A stretch of DNA of 64,000 nt from Amblyornis subalaris (lineage: Eukaryota > Chordata > Aves > Passeriformes > Ptilonorhynchidae): assembly GCA_018881555.1 (NCBI GenBank), contig JACAXG010000012.1:13302181-13366180 (forward strand), in the 5' to 3' direction. The notes beneath the pieces were generated by a model that made no database searches, was not told the origin of the DNA, and saw only the letters and a program-made list of their open reading frames with translations. The position numbers were made by a program, and so were the translations under genes. Of the stretch, positions 11,701 through 23,858 are shown one piece after another; position 1 is the first letter of the stretch; each line of letters opens with the position of its first letter.

Positions 11701-13762
11701 TCTTTCTTTTTTTTGGTCTTTTTTAAAATAAGAAAAACCCCAATAACTATAAGATACAGCCAAGATCTTTTAAAAATCATTATTTGACATTTTTCTCTTT
11801 GCCGATTTATTGTTTTTCTAATGAGGGAATAAATATTCTTGTTTGAGTTTACTAAAGAATAACAAAAGGCCATCCATACTCATGACTCATCCATTAGAAA
11901 AAAGAGAAAACAGAAGAACACAGGATTAAATGTTTTAACTCTTGATCTGTACAGTATTAACATGATGGGAAACAAAAGAAATTGCCAAGGCAAAAAATTT
12001 GAATTTTTGAAAAAACCTTGACCTATTCTAAATGAAGGCCACTGGAGATGTGCAAGTAGGTCAGAGAACATTGCAATACAAGAGTCTTCCACTAAAAATG
12101 AAATCCCAGTTTGAAAAAAAAAAGTAATAACAGTCTTCAGGAATAGTGTCAGACCAGTTTTCGCTGGCTGATGGTATGAGGCAGGTATGACGTTCTCTTC
12201 TGGACTGTAAGTGCTCCACGTGTCCCGAAGAGCACACTGATTTCCTAGAAAGGAGAAACAGCATCCAGCTGCTTTTTTGGAAAGAAGGGAATTGTACCAC
12301 GCTGGGGCCAGCCCTGATGCTGCTTACTCTGCTGGGTGGACAGCTGGGAGGGCTGACTGCAAGGATTCTCTCGGCATCTATTTTATGGGATTTTTTCTGA
12401 TCCATGACCTCGTCACATTCTTTTCTCTGCTGCTAACTCCAGTATCTTGTCATAGAGCCCATCATACATCTGCTTTTGGAAAGTGGTGGGCCTTATGAAT
12501 TCATGTCATGCATGGAACAACAACTTGGGACCCTAGTTTACGTATATGGGTTGATCTGTTCTGCTTTTCAAAGACAGGTTTAAAAGTGCCTTTCCTTTCT
12601 AGATGAATCCCGTCCTGAGAACATTTAATCACCACCTGGTACTTGAGAGTCTCAAAGTCCGTACTAACAACATTGAGTATAATGACACATAAAGAAGATA
12701 TTAAAAAAATATAAATAAATACGTAGTTATGCTACTAGTCTGGACCGATTTTATGGCTAAGCTCTATATGGGCTTGCAGATTTTATTTTAATATTACAGA
12801 ACGGAAAACTCTACCTCAAACAGATCAGCTGTAAGTCAGCAAGAACTGTTTGGGCTATGATAAGCAAGTGTGGGAAAGTTTTCTTAGATACGCTGAGTAA
12901 AAAGATACCCCAATTCCCCCTCTCCACCCAAAGTAGTAACAACCAAGTTGCGGTAGGCTCTGGTGACCAAATTAAATAGTTAGGAAGAATAATCTGGAAA
13001 ACCAAATGAAAACACCACACATTCACTCATTTTCATCCCTGCAGACTCTGTGGCACAAGAGTGGTAATAACATAATTATTTTTATATTTTTATCTGAAAC
13101 AGTTATGCAAATCAGATTCAAACTTTGCTGTGAATCAGAAAATTGTTATGCCTCATTCGAGATCCACTTGCTCTTTGTTTCCTAAAGACGAGGGATACTT
13201 TCTATCTCCTTTCCTAACAACTGTGTCTCATGGAAAATAGAAACAAATATAATAGGAGAAATCTGCTTTTTAATTGGAACAATATAACTTTTTTTCCAAT
13301 AAACATCTTTGAGGCGTGAAATCTTCTTACTTCTTAATATAAGAATGTATTATTCTCAGCACATTTTCTACACTCATGAAAAATTCAGAAAAGTGCCCCC
13401 TCCTATTAAGTTAATCTATATTTGAATGGTATTAAACATCCTTTGTTTTCAAATGGCAGAAAAGTGAATAGCCTGGTATGATTACACTGAAAACCAACTC
13501 TATTAGGCCAGCATTGTCATTACAGAAGAATACCATAGTCATGATTTTGAGAGCAAAGAATTGAGAATATGCCTTAAATGAAGACACATGCCATCCCACC
13601 TTCCTGGCCCTGCTGAACTCCCTGTTCTCAAAGGGATATTCCACCAAACTCTTGCTAGAAATCAGTCAAGCTCCAGGACCCACACCATTGAAGAAATCTT
13701 GCATGCAAAAAATTAAAAGAAGCAGCAGTGGAAGCATCTGTTGTGAATGCCACTATGCCTGA

Positions 13763-13804
13763 TTTATTCCATTCCATTATTCCATTTATTCCTTTATTTA
13801 TTCC
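13763..13804. repeat. Degenerate ATTCC / TTTATTCC tandem repeat
   Basis: ATTCC pentamers are interspersed with TTT and TTTA insertions over 42 bases. It looks like an imperfect microsatellite with no link to a gene. Confidence 0.8.
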
Positions 13805-15211
13805 AAGATTAGAGATTTGGTGTGGGTGACTCTTTCCTGATGTTTACAGCAGTGGCAGTGTTCAGCCAGTTCAGTTGGCACTATAGGAGAGAAGCAGTCT
13901 TGCTTGCAAAGAGATCCACTGGTGGGAACCAAGGACTATACAAATTCCCCCTCTCCAGTGTAACTCTGCATCCCACTGGCATGGAAAGAGTGCCAGTCCC
14001 CTGCNCCCACTTCACATCCTCTAAAGAATATAGCATGGGGATCTGGAGTTTGCCTCCAGGTTAACCCTTGGCATTCCTCTACTAGCTTCTGCTTGTTCCC
14101 AAGGCCAGCAGAACACACAGCTCTCAGGAACGCACGAAACAAGCGGACACGTACACAGCACTGAAAGTCTGACCTACTGTTATGGAAATCTTCGGTTCTT
14201 TGCACTACAGAGAATTAAGCCTGTTTCCATTCCCAGAACTTCTGGTGCTGGTTTTGATTTAGAAATTGCACTTCCTAATTTCTAGAGGCCAGGAGGTCAG
14301 GGTTGTTATTGTACTGTCTTTCCCATAAGCTGCCTTCCTGTGCCTCTTTATGTTTTGCCATTTTGAACTAAACCACTGCATACCATGAATTTTCCAGCTC
14401 CCAAGGTATCACCCATGACCATTTTAACTACTCAGAAAGTAGAGGAAAGATTTTTCTTTGGAAGAGTAACGATATTTTGAAATAACTAATTACTTCACAT
14501 ATTTACCATCTATAGATCTCTGAGAACTTTATCAAGTGCCATCCCTCTGTTAATCAACTGGGAAACTAGAATACAAAGAAGAGGTAAGATTTTATAAAAA
14601 TGCAAAATAAAGATATGAGCAGAATCATGGTCCTGATCCAGTGCAGTATTCAGTGACTTACAGTTTATGGAGGTTGTCAGGTACTTCAAACTTGATCCTC
14701 ACCAGCCAAATGACACTCACCATTATTTTTCAGAAATACAGCTGGCACTCCCATCAAGCTCTTGGTACATTTGGAAACCGAATTGTGTACTTGGAGTGAA
14801 ACAGTAAAACCTTTTATAGTGTTATGTCTCTGATTGGTTTGTCCTCTAACACTGTTTAGTGCAGATCCCCAGATTCAGATCTTCTATACTTTTGGCTGAG
14901 CTCCTGAGGGGAAAAAAAAAGGCATTTCTTAAATACAGGTGGTGTGTAGAACAAATTTCTGGGGATGTTTTTAATTAATATTCTTATAATAGTTAACATT
15001 TCTAAAATTTTGCATGTGCATAATCTACAGGGAGGTGTACTGCTGTTGAGGTTTATGTTCCAAGCTAAATTGGGCATTGAAATGCAAAATAAATCAACAA
15101 ACTTACCGATTTCACTGACTGATACAAAAAATATCAATACAAATGGTAAATGAATTTCTGCCTCATGCCTGTTCTTCTCAGTAAGTGCAATTCTTTCCTT
15201 TCATGATTTGA

Positions 15212-15241
15212 GATGACTGTTGTACAGTCATCTGTACAGAT
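15212..15241. repeat. Two overlapping palindromes
   Basis: GATGACTG (15212-15219) pairs with CAGTCATC (15225-15232) across a 5-base loop. The 12-base palindrome ATCTGTACAGAT follows at 15230-15241. An A-rich tract (15244-15276) lies next to them. Confidence 0.8.
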
Positions 15242-17443
15242 GCAACAAAAAAAAGATACAACAAAAAAAAAGAAAGAATTTGCATGATGCTTTCCGTGTC
15301 TGTTCTAACGCTTTTCATCCTGGGGCGACCTCGAGATAAAGGTTTACAGTAGCCTTCTGCAGGTGCGTGCATGCACGTTTGCCTGGGTGTGATACAAACC
15401 AGGAGCCCCACAGGCTATTAAGTATGAAAAACATACTTACAAGAATATTTACTTGGTTCTACATTGCAAAACAGAATAAAAGATCCTTTCCTTTCAAACA
15501 GCCCTGCAGCTCTCTCTTACACATGCTTCGCACGCACAGCCGAGTGGTGCCCGGCTCGGGGGGCTGAGGGCTGCTCTCTCAGTGCAGGAATGCACGGCAG
15601 AGCCTTAAAACTTCAGTGGAAAAAGAAGCAGCAAATTTGCCCCTGTTGCAACAGGTTGTCACATGATAAAGCATTGCTGAGAGAGCTCTGTAATATTTTA
15701 TAGTCACCTCCTGTTGTAAAACGGTGAAAAGCCTGTGTGTGGTATGCCACCAGCGCACGCCACTGTTAAAATTAAGGTCAAGGGAACATTATGGAATGGT
15801 TTGTGAATTTCTAGTGGGATAGATCCTAAATATCCTCAAAGTTAGAGCTGCTTTCTGCGTTAGCAGCTGCCTTCAAAGCAGATACCCCCTCATGCCACAC
15901 TGGATACCTGGCTGCCACAGGCATCATGCACTTAAACGGAACCAAGGGCAAGGGCATGCATCCTCAAGAGAATGAAAGCTGCACAATATATTTGGTAAGA
16001 ATTTGTAACACTTATGCTGTATAGACTAAAAACTCGAGGCATGTGNTGTTATCACCAAAAAAGTTTTGAGTGTCAGGACCTCCCATTTAAAATGAAATCT
16101 CACAAATTATGTCATAGTCATATTTATGTCATAAACTCAAAGCCTGAGTTTACCCACCCCTCAGCAGATGATATTATGATACAAAGAAAGCACTAGTACA
16201 AGGTATCTGCATATTCAGTGCAAATATATGGCAGCATCCTTTTAGTGTATTTGTGAATTTTACCTCAAAGAAGCTTTCTAATAAAGATGAACAGACATCA
16301 TGCAAAATTTCAACAGTGGATTTTGGTCATATTATTTTTTCATTAACCTGAGAATAAAATATCATGCAGCTGAAAAAACAACATACATTTAAATAAAACA
16401 TTTCCTATATGCGAGCATGGAGGAGGGGGGAATGGGGCCTTCTTTATTAATTTTTTTAAAAAACCTTTTCAAAGTTAGAATGAGGTGTCTTTTCAGACCT
16501 CATCATTAAACCCTTATTAAAACATTGTTTTCAAACAAATGACTGTTAGGAAAATTCATCTCATCAGTATCTTTGAAAAGCTACAAAGGTGTCAGCAGCA
16601 ATACTTGAATATTCAGAAGATGCTTTTAATGTGGTACTCGTGAAAATACACAAGTAGGGTGGATTGCAATTTCTGCTAAGCAAAGAGTAAAAAGTAATTC
16701 AAACCATAAGAATTCAAAGAATTTGACCTTGAATAACTTATAATGTTATCAATCAAACAATGTGCGCTAGTTTTAATTTGGACCCAGTGCTTTGGCTATT
16801 TTGGAATACAATGAGCAAGGAATCTTTAATCTATTCATGCAGAGCTAATGACCCCTCCAAAGAGAAAAAAGCTATTAATCCTTTCCAGAAATTTCTGCAT
16901 CTGACTCTTTCTGGAACTGATATTGAAGTATGACATTCTGATATATTTCAGGCTGAAAGGAAGCTTTGAAGATTCTGTTTAGAATAAATCAGAAGTCTGA
17001 AACACATAGATACTCATTATGCAAGTGTTAAAGTAGATATGAAACATACTTATAGACAAACCAAGGTCTTTTTAATGAACTGAGTAGTGGAAAGAAAGCA
17101 TAAACAAGCAAGAATCTTTCTCTATTTTCTGTTTCTGTGGAAGTGTCAGGCAAAAATGGCACATGGAGGAAATACTTGCACTGTAGAGTTATTCCTACCA
17201 CTTCAGGAATGGTGGTGGGAAGCAATGTTGGATTATTAACACAAAAGTCAGACACTTGAATGTGTTAAACACCATATAAACATCACAACTTTATCATGTC
17301 AATACAAAGACATTTCCCACACTCCTTATTGTTGAAGCACTTTTGATTTCCCAAGAGTTCAACTTACAATATCTGGACTGGCTTGATCTCCTTGGGAATC
17401 TAGGCTGAAATGTGACCAAAGTGTGCCTTGAGGAGCACAAAAT

Positions 17444-17464
17444 AAAAAAAAAAAATTTTTTTTT
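17444..17464. repeat. A12-T9 self-complementary block
   Basis: Twelve A are followed directly by nine T. It may be a simple low-complexity tract; its length may be uncertain in assembly. Confidence 0.8.
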
Positions 17465-20400
17465 AAGTTACTATCCATTTGTCTGGAGAGAGCATCTACT
17501 ATGAGGTAGAAATAGGACCCCAATACATATTGTCTTATTTCCAAGAGTAGGAATCTGTGGGCACCTGCAAAGCGCAAGGCTCCTAACAGCATTTGGATGG
17601 TGTTTATACCTGCCATTTTTACTTGCTGCATTTTCTTTTTTTGGAGCTTCTGATCTAGTTCTCATTCCAATTACGCATCATTTGGTTAACAAAGAGCACT
17701 GGGAACATTTGGAGTCAAATTGGACAAAAGGAAAAACCCCAGCATTGAGACTTAAGATGAACTATTCAGACCTGTGACAGCTGAAGAGCCTGCTCTCCAA
17801 AGCCCTCACTTCTGTCCCCAGAGAGCTATAAACCAACCCCACAGACAGGCAGCAAAGCACAAGCAGGACACTCTGCATCCACAAGTCACTACTTGGCTGA
17901 CCCTGCAGTCTATCAGCTATCTTCAGGGAATCAAGAGCTAGAAGGTGCTTGATCTTTTAACATTTCAGAGTTTCACAGTCATCACACTAATGATTTTTTT
18001 TAAACTACTTAACACAATAAAAATTTAAGGACAGCTAAATTGCTGCTTCTTGGTGTGCTGCTATTTCATCGCAAGTGCGTTTGTAGCATGAACAGAAAGT
18101 TTTGCCCCGAAGAGTTTACGGTATTTCTTCTTTGTCTTTTACTTTTTACAATTAGGTCAAATTCAAATTGACTACTCAAGTTTCACGTTTTAAGTGTTAA
18201 TTTCTGATATAATAAATATTTGTATTTTTAAAGACCCCTCAAAATTTTCAAGCCAGATGTACTGTAAAACAGTCTTCACACATGTGAGATTGTAAAGTAA
18301 GCATTGTAAATTGTTCCTTTTCATATGTGATATATTTGCACATTAATACAAGTATTTTGAGTATATTCATAGTTGTCTTTAGCCAGCTCTATTTCCACGA
18401 AACCATGTTTGTCTGCCTAGGGTTACCATCTAACCCCTGTGGAGTCAACAGGGCAGTTCTGCCGTTTTGCTCTCCCTTCAAACAGGACTAATATTAACCA
18501 CCAAAACAATAACCTGTCTAAACAGGTAACTGTAAAAACTGACAGAGAGTGTCAGCTGTTCTAGGAGTGAACTATCAAGGTGTGTAGGATGGGTATTGCT
18601 GGAGCAGCCAGGAAAAGGGATGCTGGGATTATGAGAGACTTGGGTTTTGGTAGGAACCAGACCAAGCAGTTATGCAGGAAGAGGTTGACATTTGAGCCAC
18701 GGACTGAATGGGAGAAAACTGGAGCATCAGATCACACGAGGACAGAGCAGAAATGCAGAAGGGCTGACACCTCAGCCCTGCCAGCCCTCCTGGAGCTTTC
18801 TGCTCCATCAGTGCCTCTGAGGGAGCATGCTGGAGGAGCTCTGCTCCTGTTTGCTGCCTCCAAACTCATGAGGCAAAGCCAGCAACAACAGAACAGCATA
18901 TTTTCTTTACACATGACAACCTCCACCCATTGAACTGAACTGGATTCAAGACATTTTGGCAAGTTAATAAATAAAATGTATTATGGCTGAAATAAGTTAA
19001 TATAAGAACCGATCCATCTGTGCACCAGAACGCACACTGGAAAGAGATAACCCCACAACAAAAACACTTCATGCACTTCACCTTTACCCTTTGCAACTTA
19101 GTACATACAGAAGCTTTGGGATGTGCAAATTTTGAGCTTTAAAAAGTTATCTTAATAAAAAGAACTTGCAAATCATGAGTAGTTTTTAATTACAATGATT
19201 TTTAGACTGATAAATTACATTTGATTTTCAGACAACTTATCTTAATTCACAGGGCAATAACAGTTATACTTTTCTGTACATCTTGTGAGCCTCTTTATAT
19301 AATTTTATGGTTTTAGCATATTCTCTTGGACCAGATCTTTTTTTTAAATTGCCTTTAACACATCTGCCTGAAGCTATAATTCCTTATCTGGAAACATAAA
19401 CTCTCACTCTGTTTATCCTAATGACACAAACTATCTTTTTTTTAGAAGTGCAACTTCTTTAAGTTGTAACTCTCCTTTCTGCTTTAAAAAATATTTTTAT
19501 ACTTAATACACTTTAAATAAATATGGTTTTATATAATATATTTTATTATAAATTGTCCTTGCNTTTCAAAGGTTTGGTCTGTTTCATGAGATGACTGCCT
19601 TGGAAAGCATATTTGGATGTCCAAGTTATTTTCAGAGTTGTTAGTTATCCTTTCCCCAATCTCTGTGTACTTTGGGAAGGACAGGGCCTGGACAGAGTCA
19701 CACTATTCAGCTGAAAATTTGAAAAGCAAAAGAACCACCCACAAAATGACCAGCCAGTTGCTTTAGATGTTGCTGCAGCAGAAGCAGAGAGGTATAGATC
19801 TGTCTGCTAATCTTTCATCAATCCGGCCTTATAAGCAAATTTCTGGCATGTCTGGCATATGATCTTCCTCAAGGACACATGTTTATTTAAAAGCTGCTTA
19901 GGTTTTTTAAAAGATGTATGGATAATAGAATGACTGAAAAACTGCTGGGAGATTTCTTTTCTAGCGTGTGCAGTTTTTTTCAATGTTTATCCATAAATTT
20001 ATCAAGAGCAGAAATAATATGTGTAAACTCAGGGATTATTCTAACTCACCTGGACGACCTGGTATTTTTGGTGCTGCAGACATATGCATATGCAGTAACA
20101 TGGAGAAACTTTTATGTTATGCAATAAGTGGACACCAGTTTATTTGGAAACCTTGAATTAATATATTGGTTGATTAGTTACTGAGCACCTTATTAAAATC
20201 AGGATGAAAGCAGGTTATGAATTTGCATCAGGGTTAAAAGTTTTTGAATCCTCAACTTTGAAAATCCCTCTGATGATCAGAATGCACAAAACTAAACACT
20301 AATTATGTAGGGGAGTGTGTGCAAGAGGTGTTACGCATTTCTCTAGAATGTTTGGATTGTAGTTCCTTTGTCCTGGCCACATCTGCCTTTTCCATTTTGG

Positions 20401-23241
20401 ACTGAGTTTTACACCTCTGTCCTGTTCATTGTCCTGCATTTTTATTTCCATCTTTAGCAGTCCTATTTTGTATTTTCTATTCAGATAACTCAAGGAGAAA
20501 TGTAAATGATTTCCTAAAAAATACTACTAATGCACCATTTCCAACAGCCCTTTCAATAAAAATATCCTTGGTATTTTCTAATTAGAAAATTTCAGACTAT
20601 TGCTGACTGAACTTTCTGAGTGAGTTAAAAAATCCAGGTGACTAGACACCTAGATTGCTTCTGCAAAATTAGCTTCTGCCTATACTGGCATATAATTATT
20701 CTTTTGTTTACTATGCTAAAAATATTTTTTTTTTCCTAAAAGACTCATAGTAGTATCTGGACATAAAGTTAGTTATAACTTCTTAGTTTTTGGTTTCACA
20801 CTTCATCGCTTTGATCTTCCCTAATACTATAATCCTCAACTGGCCAAGCATCTCTTTTCTTGCAAAACATTTCACTGTCTTCTTCTACAGTGTTATTCAT
20901 GAAATGCCCCTTCAGTACCTTTACCTAGATCATTAAAAACCACTTTACAGGCTTTTTTGTCCCCTCACTTCTGTGAAATGAAGCAAAGGAGCAATGTTTA
21001 GACACAACTTTTTCTACGTGTCTACAAAAGCTCCCACTACCACCCCTTTCTTCCGTGGAAGTCTTAATGTCAGAGAAGCATGAAAATTTTACAAAAATCA
21101 TACCGAAGCTGTAACAAAATTTAAGACATTGGTCTTAAAGCATTTTAATTCTTTTTCTGGGAAAAGTGAAAAATATTTTCATCCTGATCTCTGTACTAAA
21201 TAATACATATTTTGTAACTATACACAGCATCTCCTTTACTTTCCAAATTCTCATCTATGGAAAGTATGATCAAAGCCTCTGTATAGTCAGCAAAACTGTA
21301 GACTTCGTCTAAGAAAACAGTGCAAAGTTTATAAAGTCCCATGAAAATTGATACATATGGAAAGTTTGCTGTAAATTAAGTTGGGAAGACTTATGTAGAA
21401 AGAAATTTGAATCTTCAATGTTCTGTTTATCTGATACTGAGGCTTCAGTGTTTACTTTCCATCCGTCTGTGTTTACAGTGGGTTTGTGGACATTAGATTA
21501 GATAGCAATGAGATCTGTAAAAGCCTGGGAAAAAATGAGCGTTGACTTCTTAGTTCTAGAAAACACATGAACTGTCATAACTTTCGATATTATAATGGCC
21601 AATAAATATATGTTATAAATAAAGTAAGCTTCATGTGTCTCAGCCTCAGAATGAATCACTTTGGGGTTTTTTTTGTGGTTGAGGTTTTTTTTTCAGCTAT
21701 AGGGTATTCTTTTTAAGGCAATCAAATCCAGAAGAACTCCTAGCCCTCTCCCCAGGGCCTATTAAAAAAAAAAAAAGGACTAGAATTTGCAATTTGATGT
21801 TCTAGATATATGTCCTTTCTCAAATATAAGAATAAGACACTTTCATTATTATAACTAATATATTAGCAGATCAAAGTTCAAAATTGCTTTCTTGGTTCAG
21901 TGGAATGATTGGAACTAAGTCTCCTGCATTCTGGGTAAAGGTCCTTCAAGGTAAACAAGGTATTTTGAAATAAGTACCTTGTGGTTCCTGTTGTCAAATC
22001 CATTTCACTTGCTCTCATGAAGACCCAGCAATCAAGGCAAGCTGGAACTTGATGTTAGGAGAGGTTGTAAGCAACTAAACGGACAATATAACTGTTTGTG
22101 GAAATGCTGTGTTTAGTATGTCATAAACAATTACTTCCTTGTATAAGGTATAATTTAGTGCAAATAACTTTAGACATTTAACTTGTAACCTAACTGTGTG
22201 TAGAAATGATGTTCACTTCAGTAACTGTGCTTTATACAATTTTTCGTTTATGCTGGATTGTTTTGTTTTTCTGCAAGCCTTTTGTAATAGTTAAAGAGAA
22301 CTGAAATAAAAGATACAAGGTGTTACTAGGACACAATGTGTGTCCACATGTTAGGCAATAGATTTGGTGGAGAAAGAGCAAAACTTAGAGAAGTGCATTT
22401 TCTAGGGTCTTCTATTCTGAGTCTTGAAACAAGAAAAAGTTTCTCAGAATCCCCAAAGAATTGCTGAACTGTTATTTAGAGAACTAACAGCATTTTCTAC
22501 ATTGTGCACAGAACAATGTCAGTTTCTTTGCAACTGCTCTAAAAGATGTAGGAAAGATGAAAGAACAAGCCCTGGAGACCTATGCAGATGTTAATGTAAC
22601 AGAGCACTTGCGTCCACTATAACTTTGTGAGCACAGCAGCAGAAACTTTGGACCTTCTGTGTACATCCACCCATAAAGAGACATTTATCTTTGGTTATCC
22701 AGAAACCTTACGCCCGAAAGGATTTTAAGTAGCAAACTACCACTTTTATTGTAGCTCTGATAGATCTTCTGAGGATCCTTAACTACCTTGTACCTTGCTA
22801 CATTGATGAAAGGTTTTTTGAAACCTACTTTTGAGGACTGAACCTCATTAAGATTCTGCTGACAGGAACACAGTAATTGTAAATCAGTCAAAATCCAAAA
22901 AGTATCAGCCCTCGTGCGGGGGAAAGAGATGAATCAGGAGTGAGATAGTGTGGGAGAGGGCCTATAGAGCCTTATCGTAACAATGTTAAGACTTCTCGAA
23001 AACAAAAAAAGCTCTAGTCTGGGGAGTGGGTCAATAAAGGCAAAACTGTGGTTTATAAATAAAAGAAAAAAGAAAAGTTTGTTTCTGAACAGATTAAGTT
23101 GTCAGTTTTACTCTTGACTCTGTTTCAACATCTAGAACTAAGAAGTTCTGATGCAAAAGAATCTGATGAACAATTGAAGAATAAGCTTCAAAAGTTGATT
23201 TTTCTCTTTTTTTGGTTCTAATTTAATTTTAGGCCAAAATT

Positions 23242-23502
23242 ATGGGTTGTTGTCTGAGTCTAAAAGGAGAACGTGCAAAATCTCCCAGTCTTTCTGTTAG
23301 TCAAGGTGAACAAGACTTGCAAGATCTGCAAATGAGAGCCTTTCTCCACAGGATGTTTTTGTCTGAACTGATAAATCCTGCTTCACTTTGTATATGGCAT
23401 AAAATGGCAATAGACAGAGAATTAAAAATTGCACTTCAGTGCACAATCATGCACTGGCAGACAGGTAAACCGGATGACCTAATAAGCCCTTTCGGCTTCT
23501 AG
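23242..23502 (+). other. Open frame of 86 codons, unidentified, runs into an old LINE tail
   Basis: The frame begins MGCCLSLKGERAK, which fits an N-myristoylation plus palmitoylation consensus. A pyrimidine-rich stretch ending TTTTAG lies just before it (AG at 23231-23232), and CAG|GTAAAC at 23464/23465 could be a donor. The last 12 codons overlap a LINE-type 3' tail (23466-23526), so the frame may be transposon sequence read by chance. I do not recognise the protein. Alternatives are a terminal or alternative exon of an unannotated transcript, or the 3' part of the LINE. Confidence 0.2.
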
Positions 23503-23526
23503 TCTCCAAGATTTTGTGAGCACACT
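23466..23526 (+). mobile_element. Ancient CR1/L3-type LINE 3' tail
   Basis: The stretch GGATGACCTAATAAGCCC, followed by a CTTCTAG block and AAGATTTTGTGAG, resembles the 3' ends of CR1/L3-clade LINEs. These typically end in a GATGACCT, CCCTTCC, CTCTAA and GATTCTRTGA series. It is diverged, so the copy is old. The 5' limit of the element was not found; it could include some or all of 23242-23465. Confidence 0.5.
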
Positions 23527-23540
23527 CACGAAAGTAGTTT

Positions 23541-23831
23541 TTAATAAAAATTTATAAAAATTCCAACTGAAGATGAGCTTGTTTGGAAAATTAACAATTT
23601 CTGTAAAAGAGAGGGATAATTCTCCATGCAGGCTTGTGAGCTGTTGACACAGGCTTTGAGAGCATCCAGAGTGGTAGGCAGCTTCTCTACAGGCAGGCCA
23701 GACCAGAGGGCTGTTTTGACTACAGCATTTAGCAAACCTAATAAATATTTCCCCCCATATGCTAAAATGAGATCCTTAAAATCTGCTTGTGTCCAGGGTG
23801 TTCCACTGATACTACTTCTACTTTCTACTGC
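23541..23831 (-). pseudogene. Gag capsid-like retroviral fragment
   Basis: A minus-strand frame of 96 codons is open from just after a stop at 23834-23832 to TAA at 23541. The peptide has a PWTQADFKDL start, an AYG motif, a Leu-rich helix (KYLLGLLNAVVKTAL), then W-S-G-L-P and a Leu/Ala/Cys-rich helix ending near MENYPSLLQ. Spacing of the KxL, YG, LL-L and LxA-C positions resembles the N-terminal capsid domain of beta-type endogenous retroviruses. No protease, polymerase or LTR lies beside it, and it abuts an old LINE tail. The assignment is an inference from pattern only; it could be a chance frame. Confidence 0.3.
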
Positions 23832-23858
23832 TTATGTAGTACTTGAAATATGAACTGA

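Larger units (their letters stand above)
7141..23232. other. Upstream intergenic flank of COL3A1, no gene recognised
   Basis: About 16 kb of AT-rich DNA upstream of the COL3A1 promoter. No exon series, RNA gene or named transposon was recognised. Landmarks are a perfect 13-bp inverted repeat (8762-8789), an ATTCC-type repeat (13763-13804), two overlapping palindromes (15212-15241) and an A12T9 block (17444-17464). Single N bases occur at 14005, 16046 and 19563. The 146-codon minus-strand frame at 9694-10134 has no recognisable domain and is judged a chance frame. Confidence 0.6.

Noticed and set aside
18580..18933. 117-codon plus-strand frame rich in Arg and Ala
   Set aside because: The richer composition reflects a local GC rise; no family is recognised and an overlapping minus-strand frame is equally open.
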